The translations under genes were made by a program, and so were the position numbers. A model generated the notes under the pieces. That model made no database searches. It was not told the origin of the DNA and saw only the letters and a program-made list of their open reading frames with translations. Below are positions 54,024 through 64,000 of a stretch of 64,000 nucleotides of DNA, piece after piece. The DNA comes from Linnemannia elongata (lineage: Eukaryota > Mortierellomycota > Mortierellomycetes > Mortierellales > Mortierellaceae). Every line of letters starts with the position of its first letter. Within the stretch, counting starts at the first letter, position 1. The stretch covers positions 766,501 through 830,500 of the forward strand of contig JAXBDG010000011.1 of the NCBI GenBank assembly GCA_036320915.1, read 5' to 3'.

Positions 54024-57000
54024 ATGACGCCCTCGGATAGGTTGCTGAACCAGCAACAACATCCCCAGCAGCAGCACCCTCCCTACTCTCACTCACACGT
54101 CCACCCCACTCACTCTCCACAGCAGTACCACCAGCAACAACAACAACAACAACAACAACAACAAGACCAGCATTATCAACACCAACAACACCATCCCCCA
54201 CACCTCCAGCAACAACAGCATTCTAATAATAATACCAATCATTCATACCACCACCACCACCACCACCAACAACAACAAATACAGCAGCACTATGACCATG
54301 ACCAGCAGCTACAACAACACCCTGAACAACAGCAGCTGACATACTCACAGCAGCAGCAACTACAGCAACAACAACAACAACAGCAGCAGAGGGACTACAC
54401 CGACAGTCCGCACTACCGAGCTGCCCGTTATTCAGATTCCCCCTCATACCATGCTCCAGAAGGTGCCCCCAGGAGTCCGCATGGTATTAATAGCTCCAAC
54501 AGCCCCTCACAGTCCTATGCATCCCATCCCCATCCCCAACACCACCACCTCCACTTCCTTAACAACAATAGCAGCAGCAACCTCAATCAACAAAACTCCA
54601 CTCCCCCTTCCTCCTCCTCGTCGTCCTCCACTATGGGCTACTACCCGCACGACCACCCACCACAACCTGACAACCACCACCACTCACAACATATGACTTC
54701 CCCGCTGAGCAGACAGTCAGAGTCCCAGGATTCCTCTCCTCTTCGTGACAGAGTCTACTCTCACTCTCAGCCTCACGGACACCATCGTCATGACCTGCAG
54801 CATCAGCACCGACCATGGGAGCCCTCGCCCGACCGCTCTTCTTCATCCTACGCTGCTCCTCATCGCCAAGAGCCAACGCAGGGTACCCCTCCTTCTGCAC
54901 CTCCGCCTGCTCATGACAACACTGCTCACCCTTACCCATCACAGTCTTACCCAACAACGTACGACTCAACCCCAATCCAGCAAACTCACAGCAGCAGTGG
55001 TCACCCTTCGCCTGCGCAAGCACCGCCAGGATCAGATCGATCTTGGTCAAGTTACCCACGGTCATCCTCCGTGCTGTCCCATCGCCACGACAGATCACTA
55101 GGAACACCAATAGAGGGTTCAGCAGCAGACCACACAGTATATACCCAACAGGAAGTCATTGCAGATCGCCACTATGTTCTGACCAGCCTCTCCTCTTCAA
55201 CCCATCCAGTCCCGCACCCACGGCTCTCTTCTCACCCCCAACCTTCCCATCCTCCCAGCCAAGAGCCCACCCCTATGGGAACGCAATCCCATGGGACAAC
55301 AACACCAACACTTGACACCACACCGATCCCGTTGCCTCGCCCAGAGTCTGCTCTGTCAAGTCCGGCGTCACACCACCGTCCAACAGTACCGCGCAGGGCC
55401 CCCCAGGGCCATGAGCCGGCGTTCTTGGCCGACCTCGCTAACGAAAGCAACCCCAAGGTCTCTCAAAAGAATTTGCGTATTCGTACCCAGTGGAGTGTCG
55501 ACCGCAAGTCGACTGGCGACTGTCCACCACTCTCGTATCAAAGCACCTCTTCCCAGACTCTCAGCGCAGATAGTAGACACTCACCCGCGACCCCTCGTTC
55601 AACCCTTCCTCACTCAGCGCTCCGTGCTGGTTCTGTATTCGACCACCCCAAAGTACCCTTCCAGCCTCATCCGGCTCTTCCGGCCCACTTTGCGCATCCA
55701 GGGCACCAATTGCTGTATATATCTGAGTCTCCTGTGGAATACCGCCATACCAGTCATGATCAGGACGACCACGATATGGAGCACTGCTCTGAACAGGACG
55801 ATATCCGTGAGCGCGAACATGAGGAGGAAGAGGAGGATGATGACGATGACGATGACGGCCAGCCCGTTTCCAAGCATGCGCGGTTAGACAGGCCAATGGA
55901 TACTCAACCTATCGTTCCCAGTCCCCTGAGGACAAAGTCGCGACCGGCCCATATGCTTCGTGAAGGAGGACATGGCGATGAGGATGAGGATGATGACGAC
56001 AACGAAGAGGGACATAGCACCTTTGCGTCTTCCTCAAGCAGTCGCAAGCCTAGCATTGGAGGAAGTCCGTTGAGGGAGGACACAAAGCCCGCGGGCAAGG
56101 CACGAGCTAAAGCCACTCCACGGAAAAGGGCACCGCGGCAACAGTCTGTTCAAGCAGCGCTTGACTATGCCTTTGCTGAGTAGGTCGCCCAGAGGATTGT
56201 CTATGTGGTGAACCAACCATGTCACGACGCTTATCAATTGGGAGAAGAAAGGCACTAACTCTTTTGCTTAACGCTTATTTAGGTTGGATGAGGATAACCA
56301 TGGGCAGGAAGGCGCTGGATCGCAGAGTCTTCATGGCAAAGGTTTAGGGTATTATGCCCCTCTGGTGTGCGATCATGTGGAGGCAAGAGGTGTGACCACC
56401 TACAATGATGTAAGTTGCTTACCTTCTCCTTTTCATACACATGGAGTAATTAACAATTTTGACAGGGACTAGAGAGATTCACTAACATCACTATTATTCC
56501 CACCACCAATATATATATACTTAGGTCGTCAACGACCTTGCAGGTATTCCAGCCGGGACTCCCCAGGCTGACCGGGCTGACGGAACGAACCCTCAGGAAC
56601 CCGCTGGACAAGGCGTATGTTAATCAAGTATCTGTTGCAATTTGAACAGTTGCTATGTGGTACTCTGCAACAACCTGCCTAACGAAAAATTCGGCTCTTA
56701 CATTGATGTCACTAGAACATTCGCCGTCGAGTGTATGATGCCCTCAACATTCTGCAGGCGCTGGATATCATTTCTATGGACAAAAAGGAGATTTGCTGGA
56801 TCGGTCTCCAAGACGCCAGAGTTATTCGTGAGGCGTCCCGACGCGTCAGCGGTGCAAACCTGCCAGCCCGGACCTTGACCCAACAAGAGCGGGATGGCGC
56901 TGACGAGAGTGAGGAACCAGAAGATGATGACATGGAAATTGAGCAACTTCAGGTATTTTAACGTTTTTCTTTTTGCTCTTCCTTAATATGTTCTGGCAAT

Positions 57001-58414
57001 TGTGGAGTGACGAGAGTTCCTTTGTGGACTCGTACTGACGATGCATTACCAACCCTTTCATTGCGATTAATAGAAAGAAGTTGAGGCCATGAAGTTGAAG
57101 AATGCATTGGAGATGGCACAGCTTCAAGACCAAGTAGCTCGAGTACGTTTCCCTGCTATTGTTGTGTTTTTTTTTTTTTTTTTTTTTTTTAATCTCGACG
57201 GATTGCCTTCGGATCGATTGCAAAAGAATATCTGATCGCAAGTCACTAATTAACCAATTTTGCCACCATTATGAATGCATAGCATGTCCAATTGAACAAT
57301 TTGATCAAGCGCAACAAACAGTTAGAGAGCAAAGAGCTGGAGCGACAGGAGCGCAGAAGACTTCGAAAGCAGGAACGTGAAGAGAAACGCGTTCACTCTG
57401 GTGATGGTCATAGCAAGGATATGGATGAGAAGCAGCGAATGGGTAGTGACGAACACAAGAAGCGTTCTGAAAGACGTCACCATCGACACTCTACACCCCG
57501 CCTAGACAAACAGGGCGAGGGTGGTGAAGAGGGACAAGTGACAGGACAAGTGGTGGGTGATGAGACTGAAGAAGATATTGACGAGGAGACTGCTCGCCGA
57601 ATCCGCAAAATGGAACGTCAGGAGCGCCGGGAGAAACGCCATGGTCATCACGCGTCACGTCAAGGTACACCACGTGTCGACCTTGGCGAGGATGGCAGTC
57701 ATGAGCACGAAGGAGCGAATGACAATGGGGAGGCAGGACAGCCAGAGGATGAAGAGGCTCGTCGGTTACGCAAGCAGGAGAGGCGAGAGCGACGTGAACG
57801 AAAGGAGAAGCGAGCTCATAAGCGTCAGGAGAAGGAAGCGGCGATTGAGAGGGCGAATGCAGAGGAAGGACAGAGGATCCAGCTTCCGTTTGTAATTGTT
57901 CGGATTCCAGGATATGCCGGCCAGAGCTCAGACTCTGAGGCAAATATTTCTGTTGTCCGTCGCATGCGAGAGGATCATCGCCCCCGCAAAAGGTGGGCAC
58001 CGATGGCATTTTATGGCCCTCGCGTGTTGTTTTGAGTGGAACTATTGAATACATGTTCCTAACAAGCACTGACTTTATAAATCGATTTTCTCATCTAGTG
58101 GCAAGAGCAAGAGACATTGTGGAGTGACTGGAGATGAGACGACGATGGTGGAGATTAAGATCCCACACCAGGATGAGCTCAGCATTATCTCTGACACTGA
58201 GATTTTGGGCGACTTGGGCATGAACACGGTGTCGTTAAACGAGCTGAAGGAGATGTTGCCCGAGGACATGATTCCGTCCGGATGCTTTGCGACAGCGACA
58301 GGAGCTGGAGCTAGAGCAGCTGGCGAGATTTCTAGCCACGAGATGACAGACTCTGGAGTTGATGTTCGCGTCACTGTCAGCAACGGCTACGAGCGCGCCA
58401 TGGTCTGCTCTTGA
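54024..58414 (+). CDS. Transcription factor DP (E2F dimerization partner)
   Basis: Seven exons (54024-56179, 56283-56409, 56525-56614, 56716-56952, 57074-57142, 57283-57992, 58099-58414) join in phase to give 1,234 residues, about three times the animal length (about 410). The winged-helix DNA-binding domain lies at about residues 735-825: [28 protein letters not shown], then [20 protein letters not shown] and [10 protein letters not shown] short insert ([13 protein letters not shown]...) interrupts it before NIRRR. The coiled-coil/DP dimerization part follows ([31 protein letters not shown]), then a Glu/Arg-rich charged insert, [11 protein letters not shown], and [20 protein letters not shown]. 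The first 700 residues are Gln/His/Ser/Pro-rich and disordered. DP pairs with E2F to drive G1/S genes; Dikarya replaced this system with SBF/MBF. Exon 1 runs into a stop if the GTAGGT donor is missed. Confidence 0.92.
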
Positions 58415-59378
58415 GGCATTGGCCTCGATATTTTTTTTTTTTTTTTTTATTATTTTTATTTATTTTTATTTTTATTTTTGATGGACGATCGTTCTTCTGT
58501 TTTACTTTTTTTTTTCTTTCTATTTCTTTCATTCTTTCATTCTTTCATTCATTCATTCATTCTTCATTTGTACAAATTACTCTCTTTTTTTTATCTTCCC
58601 CATCATGTAAATGTAACTGTAAAACATTCTTCAAAAATGAAATCATTTTCGTGTGCTGTGCATTGTTGTTGGTAAATCACCAGACAGTGTCCAAAGTAAC
58701 CACCGGATCAGATACTCAGGTCATGTACTCTTTCAGATAAGACCCACCAACCCCTCCCTCCTTTTGCTTTGCGATACAATGCAAATGCATGCATTTGCAC
58801 CCACCTCTTTTTTTGTCTGTCTGAGCATTTATTCGGTTGCTTCGTTTACTCGAGTTTGCTGGTATGGGTGGTATGGTACGTGGTTTGATCGGACCAACCA
58901 AAAAACGCAGTTCTCTTCTTTTCTTCTTATTACTGTCCTGCGAAAATGCTCCCATCTCAAAAAAAAAAAAAAAAAAGTGCAGGAGAGAGTACACATTGAA
59001 ATGCTTGAAGTCAGCTCGACAATGCTTGTCTGTCTTTCATCCTGGTAAAGCAAAGGGAAATGGGAGAGACGATGTCATCTTGCTTATTGTTATTTTTTTT
59101 CAGCGAGTTGCACAATAACAAAGGCATTCCCGGGAAGAGGGAGGAGATGCAGCATAGACAGGGGGGTTGGAGATTGCGCTGTACAAATAGTGAGACGGGC
59201 GACAGATGGACAAATGAGAGATCGGAGTGGGCAGCACACAGGGTTGCTTTGACGTCTTTTTTGTTGTTCTTGTCTGATCGTGTATTTCACATGACAGCTG
59301 GGAATTATGCTAGAAAGTATTACCGCGTTTTCTCTTTTGCTGTTTTCTGTGAAAGAGGGTTCACAACACCTGAAGGAC

Positions 59379-59420
<42 letters not shown>

Positions 59421-61903
59421 GGGTAAGGGAACAATTGGATGAGAGCTGAGAGTGGAAAAAAAAAAATAGAAATGAAGCGGGAGGCCACCACATCCCTCAC
59501 TCCCTCCTTCGTCATTTGTCATAACTTTTTTTTTTCTTTCATTGGGCCCTTCTTTTAAAGTTTTTTTCGAGACTCCGGGGGTGCACTCTTAAAATGATGA
59601 TGATGATGATGGGATTTGGTGTCTAAGTGATCGAAAAGAACCATTGATCCCTCTCTGTTGTATTGCCACCATGTTGCTTAATATCTATGTTTTAAACAAG
59701 AGAATCAGTTACCAGAGGAGCGTGAATCCAATTTGTGATAAAAAAGAAAGAAAAAAAACCGGCCAGGGCTAGTTGTGGCTAATGGTTTCATTCGTGGATT
59801 ACCCTTGCAGTTGCTCCGTTCCCTCACTTACTCTCCGTCCCTGTCCGTTGAGTCCGTCCTTCCGTTCGTCGGACTCGCTTGTTCAATTCTGTTTGCGCGT
59901 GCGTTCTTTCTCTCTCTTGATGACCGGAGTCGCAACATAGATAACCCCAAAGATCGTCTGTGGTTAATATTTTTATCTATTCGTTTTATTTGTGCCGGAG
60001 ACTGATGGAGGTCCAAATGTACCTCGCTTGTTAAATTATCGGGATGGCCCGGCTCCCTCTCATCATCTCTGTGAGAAAGAAAGGAAAAAAAAAAAAAGAA
60101 GAAAAAAAAAGGCAAGGGACCTCATTTCAGCGAGCCAAAGAAACGAAAACATTTTTTTTTTATTTTGTGGGTGATGATTGCCTGCCCTTGCCTCCTCCAT
60201 CTCTCTCCAAATTCTCCAAATGTGGATTTACGTTTGTTTGTGTTTGTCCGAATGAGTGAGTGTGAATGTCTCTAATGGTTTCTAGCCGGATATTGAGATG
60301 TCATTTTGTACCTTGTAGGAAAGCTTTAGCAGGAAAAGAAAGGAGGGTTGGGTGAAACCCAAACAGAATCAATACCCACTACTCTCACTTTCAGAGAAGA
60401 AAAAAAAACGTTTTTCTACCCTTTCTTTATGCGATTTGCCCAATTGCTTGCTTGCTAAGCCAAACAAAAAAAGGGCCATAGCATAGTGGGATAGGGGAAT
60501 GGGGTCATATGATGAAGGACATAGCACGGATATCCAATCCCAGGAAAGAAAAGGGAACACCATCATCTCAAGAAAAAAAACGTTGAACAACAAGGCTAAG
60601 GGTAAGGCAGGGTAGGGAAAATGTAAAATAGAAAAATGGCAATAAAAGAGTGTGAATTAGTGTCTTGTGTTGCGGATGAGAGCCCTCTTTTTTTTTTTTA
60701 CTTCTTTTTTGCTTTCATGCAAGGACGTACCCTGGTGACCAGGACACAGAAAAAGAAAAAAGAAAAAAAAAAGAACGAGTAAATGCCACAATAGAAAATA
60801 AGGGTTATTTGCCTGAACAATGATTATCTCATCTATGAATAAAAGATATGTCGTTGTTTTGTGGTTCTTACTGTTGCTGTTGCTGTTCTCTCTTGCTCTC
60901 ACTCTTTACCTTATCTACTGCACCGTACATGTTCGACTCTGCATCAAAGCAGGAGAATGGACCTGGTAACTCGAGGAGTGAGAGTTAAAAGAGAAAAAGT
61001 GAGAGCAAAGTGACAGGAAGGGGAGTGTGGGGAAAGGGTTGTCAGAAGAAAAGAAGAAAGGTGCACATGCAAGCGAGCATCACAAAAAGGGAGCGATAGA
61101 ATTGGATAGAAAGAGGAGGTGAGCAAGGGAAAGCAGGAAGAGAGGAGAGAGATGTGAAGAAGATGGCATGTCGTTCCCCAGCTTTTGAGCGTGATGTCTG
61201 TCTGTAAATACATTCATCCCAACCTATCCTCGTCCTATTCATCTGTAAGGATCGAAAGGGGCACAAGCACAAGCAAGCACAAACACAAACAAACACAAAC
61301 AAATACGCAAGCAGAGAGACAAAACAAACAAACAAAGGTGAAAGTGGATGGGTGAGCACAAAAGATAAGGGAGGGACAGAAAGAGCGAGGGAAGAGGGAA
61401 GAGGAGAGGGAGGAGGACAGGACAGCACCCGCGCTCGCACTCGGAGGTAATTGGAGGGAGGGAGGGAGGGGGGAGAGTGTCAAAGAGAGCGAAGCGATGA
61501 AGAAAAGAGAGAAGATGGGTGTATGTACTCCTCTGGACTAGCGCCAAAATCCAAAGAGAACAAACAGCAAGGGGGTCATTCATCCATTTTAATGGCTGTG
61601 AACACTCTCACTGACTGACTGAGCAAAAAAAAAAAAGAAAGACTAATAAGCGATGATGCTGTATGCCTGTATGTCTGTCTGGTGATGAAAAAAAAAAAAA
61701 AAAAGAAAAGTACGTATAGTTATTGATTGAATCAAATCACTGTCTCTGATACCATATCTCTCTGTCCTCTTCAACTGTGCTGTTTTGGTTCCTCATCTTC
61801 ACATCTTTCATCTTCATATGTTATGAAAGTTATGCTGCTCCCCCTTTTTAGTCCTTACCTCCCATTTTCCTTATCTTTTGTCTCTCTTCCGTAACCCCCT
61901 TCA

Positions 61904-61940
<37 letters not shown>

Positions 61941-62314
61941 CTTTCTTTTATTCTCTTCTTTTATGTCCTTTTTCTTCTGCTTCTTCTTCTTCTTCTTCTT
62001 CTTCCTCCTTCCTTAAGCAACCCCCTTATATTTCTTATTCTTTTCTCCACAAAACTCATTCAGCTGTCTACAACAAACTTTTTTTACTCATTCACTCTCC
62101 CTTCTTTTCTCCACTGTCAACACTGCTTTGTCAACAACTCACCTTGCACAACTGTAAATAATCCCGTCGAATTATTATATTTTCCGTTATCTCCGTCTCG
62201 CTTCGCCTGACCCACAGCCATCCTTCCTTCTCTTTTGTCCAAAGTCGACTCTCTCCTCCACTCTCCTTCTCTTTCTTACTTTTTCTTTAGCTTACGAGTA
62301 CACTTCTTTTCTGG
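58415..62314. other. Long intergenic region rich in simple repeats
   Basis: About 3.9 kb with no convincing gene on either strand. It contains (ATTT)n and (ATTC)n tracts at about 58430-58565, a (GA)n run at about 59387-59416, (GAT)n near 59594, CAAACA-type repeats near 61270-61340, (TTC)n at about 61978-62008, and several homopolymers. The last 300 bases are pyrimidine-rich and should be the leader of the next gene. Confidence 0.55.
61906..61940. repeat. Poly(T) run of 35
   Basis: An uninterrupted T tract about 375 bases before the start of the 62315 gene, followed by CT-rich DNA. It may be part of a nucleosome-excluding poly(dA:dT) promoter element. Confidence 0.85.
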
Positions 62315-64000
62315 ATGACATTTTCCATCCCCCAGCCTATCCCCTCTCGCTCCTCTCACCCCGTCCACGCCCATCAACGTCCTCCCATCCGTCGCTCTCA
62401 ATCCCACACCACCACTGCATCCAACAACAACCCAGCCAACTCTTCAATCCTCTCTTCTTCTTCCTCGTCCTCTTCTTCATCCTCAACCACCCTGTCTGCA
62501 TCCAACAATACCAATGGGCATGGCGGTCTGGTCGGCCTAACAACCTCTGGCGCCAATTCAAAGTTTGATATCGGCCATCTCTTCGTTAACTCACACCGAA
62601 ACACCAACAGCAGCAATAACAACTCTCGCAACTACCGCCACAGTCTTCATCATCCAGACATTAGCGAAGATATCAACCTTGCCGATGACGATGATGACAA
62701 TAAAGACGACGAAGACGACGAAGATGAGGATGTAGAGGATGCAGAAGTACGTCATGATAGTGGACATTACACAGACTCGTCGTCCGAGATCCGCGGTATT
62801 CCGATTGGCAAACCAAGCTTCCGGTTCTTTAACAATAACGGCGCAAACAAGAACAATGGCGGCAATTTCAAAGCAAACGACTCGCTTTTCGGTGTTGCAG
62901 GCGGCAGTGTCGATAGTCGAGGCAGGGCTGGAGAGGATCTGTCGTCTCGGTACCAACATCACCAACGTTACAGCCACAGCCACAGCAACAGCGACAGTCA
63001 GACCAGTATCAACCTGATGGCAGACAACCTAAAGGCTGCCAAAGCTGCCCAGGCCAAGGATCTGGCAAAATACTCTCGGCTCACCGATGACGACGAGGAC
63101 GAACAGGATCAGGATACCCTTCAGCAACAATACCACTACCACCACCTCGCTGCAACAGAGACAAAGAGACCCGATACCCGGAACCACCATAACCACACAA
63201 ACGATTTGATGCCGCAGTACCCTTCACACATCCAATACCAGGAGGAGCAACAGCAACGGCAACAATCACCTCACGGCCAAGCTGCCCATTTCAGCCATGT
63301 CCCCTTGTCGTCGACCACCCCTTCTTCTTCCTCCTCGACCTCCTCTCCTCACCGCATCTCTCATGCTACTACGGCTTTTCCGTCTCCTGCAGCTATTGCT
63401 ATCCCACAACGAACCAACAGAAAGGTCGAGTCTCGGGTCACTGAACTTGATCCTCCACTGGTTGCTGCTGCTCCTGAGCGCAGTAATACCTCCGTGAATT
63501 ACAATAACAGCAAGGGCCACTCCTCCCCAGCTCCTTCCGAACCGACCTATCGTACCCACTCTCCCAGTTATGCACATCCCAATATTTCTGTCGACACGTC
63601 CAAAGCCCGCCTGCAGACTCCTCCTACGGTCAAAGCGACAACAACTATCAACCCTAGGCCTGTGACCAACGATGTCCCAAAATCGGTTGCAGCAGGAACG
63701 ACTGCAGCATCGACGACGACGACAGCAACAGTCAAGCGAGCTGCTTCCACCAGCCAGTTGCCCAAATCTCACTCGTCAACCACACAATTGCAATCTCGAC
63801 CTGAAGGACAACTTGCTCTTGGTCTGAAAAAAGGCCCTCCTTCGTCATCGACATCATCCACTTCGACGTCGACCCCTTGCTCCGCCGTCTCGCTACCGTC
63901 GGTCGCCACCACACCAGCCACCAGCAGCAACAGCTCAACGCGCCCTCTGATGATGGCCAGTCAGTCCCGGCTCAGCTCGGCCTTGCCTCCAGCGCCGACG
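62315..64000 (+). CDS. Low-complexity protein of unknown function, N-terminal part only
   Basis: The frame starting at the ATG at 62315 is open for 562 codons to the window edge. The product begins MTFSIPQPIPSRSSHPVHAH and is Ser/Thr/Asn/His-rich with poly-Ser runs, an acidic Asp/Glu stretch at about residues 125-148, and a Lys/Ala patch with a possible helix (NLKAAKAAQAKDLAKYSRL). No structured domain is visible. Many SP and TP sites suggest phosphoregulation. It could be the disordered N-terminus of a signalling protein or transcription factor. The ATG was chosen as the first after a pyrimidine-rich leader. Introns are possible but not needed. Confidence 0.6.
   Translation, partial: MTFSIPQPIPSRSSHPVHAHQRPPIRRSQSHTTTASNNNPANSSILSSSSSSSSSSSTTLSASNNTNGHGGLVGLTTSGANSKFDIGHLFVNSHRNTNSSNNNSRNYRHSLHHPDISEDINLADDDDDNKDDEDDEDEDVEDAEVRHDSGHYTDSSSEIRGIPIGKPSFRFFNNNGANKNNGGNFKANDSLFGVAGGSVDSRGRAGEDLSSRYQHHQRYSHSHSNSDSQTSINLMADNLKAAKAAQAKDLAKYSRLTDDDEDEQDQDTLQQQYHYHHLAATETKRPDTRNHHNHTNDLMPQYPSHIQYQEEQQQRQQSPHGQAAHFSHVPLSSTTPSSSSSTSSPHRISHATTAFPSPAAIAIPQRTNRKVESRVTELDPPLVAAAPERSNTSVNYNNSKGHSSPAPSEPTYRTHSPSYAHPNISVDTSKARLQTPPTVKATTTINPRPVTNDVPKSVAAGTTAASTTTTATVKRAASTSQLPKSHSSTTQLQSRPEGQLALGLKKGPPSSSTSSTSTSTPCSAVSLPSVATTPATSSNSSTRPLMMASQSRLSSALPPAPT

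Overview
The window is nuclear DNA from a fungus. Genes are intron-rich with GT..AG introns, mostly about 50-350 nt, and intergenic and intronic DNA carries many long poly(A)/poly(T) runs and microsatellites. The gene set points to an early-diverging lineage, most likely Mucoromycota and perhaps Mortierellomycotina. It has genes that Dikarya mostly lack (class I phosphatidylinositol transfer protein, a DP-family partner of E2F, an UNC80 homologue, STYX) next to fungal hallmarks (an LPMO-like, apparently GPI-anchored secreted protein, and a septin GTPase domain). The taxonomic call is inference; no rRNA is present to settle it. All gene models below were assembled by hand from conceptual splicing in which splice phase and family motifs agree.

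Layout, left to right. 1-9088 (-): UNC80-like channel subunit, C-terminus cut by the window edge. 11202-12680 (+): LPMO-like secreted protein. 13284-14067 (-): STYX/dual-specificity phosphatase. 14660-16103 (-): EF-hand protein. 17965-22259 (-): one large ankyrin-DysF-FYVE-RING protein. 23002-27168 (+): DBF4. 29138-31599 (+): pescadillo (PES1/NOP7). 31886-36762 (-): 6-phosphofructo-2-kinase/fructose-2,6-bisphosphatase with an altered P-loop and a 1.6-kb intron. 38340-40127 (+): PPP4R2. 40594-41739 (+): small PLDc_N-type membrane protein. 41919-43975 (-): PRP31. 44212-46018 (-): GAT-domain adaptor. 46961-50107 (-): septin-type GTPase fused to ankyrin repeats. 50819-52203 (+): class I PITP. 54024-58414 (+): transcription factor DP. 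62315-64000 (+): start of a low-complexity protein of unknown function, cut by the window edge.

The genes are mostly unrelated housekeeping functions: DNA replication and cell cycle (DBF4, DP, PPP4R2), ribosome biogenesis (PES1), splicing (PRP31), carbon metabolism (PFKFB), and membrane traffic and phosphoinositides (FYVE-RING protein, GAT adaptor, PITP, septin-ankyrin). Several neighbours are head to head and probably share promoters: UNC80/LPMO, FYVE-RING/DBF4, PFKFB/PPP4R2 and septin-ankyrin/PITP.

The most notable observations are two multidomain architectures (ankyrin-DysF-MIT-like-FYVE-RING and septin-ankyrin), a fungal UNC80, a STYX that keeps the catalytic cysteine, a PFKFB whose Walker A glycine is replaced by serine, and three introns of about 0.9-1.6 kb. 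I saw no tRNA, rRNA, CRISPR array, transposon or viral element.
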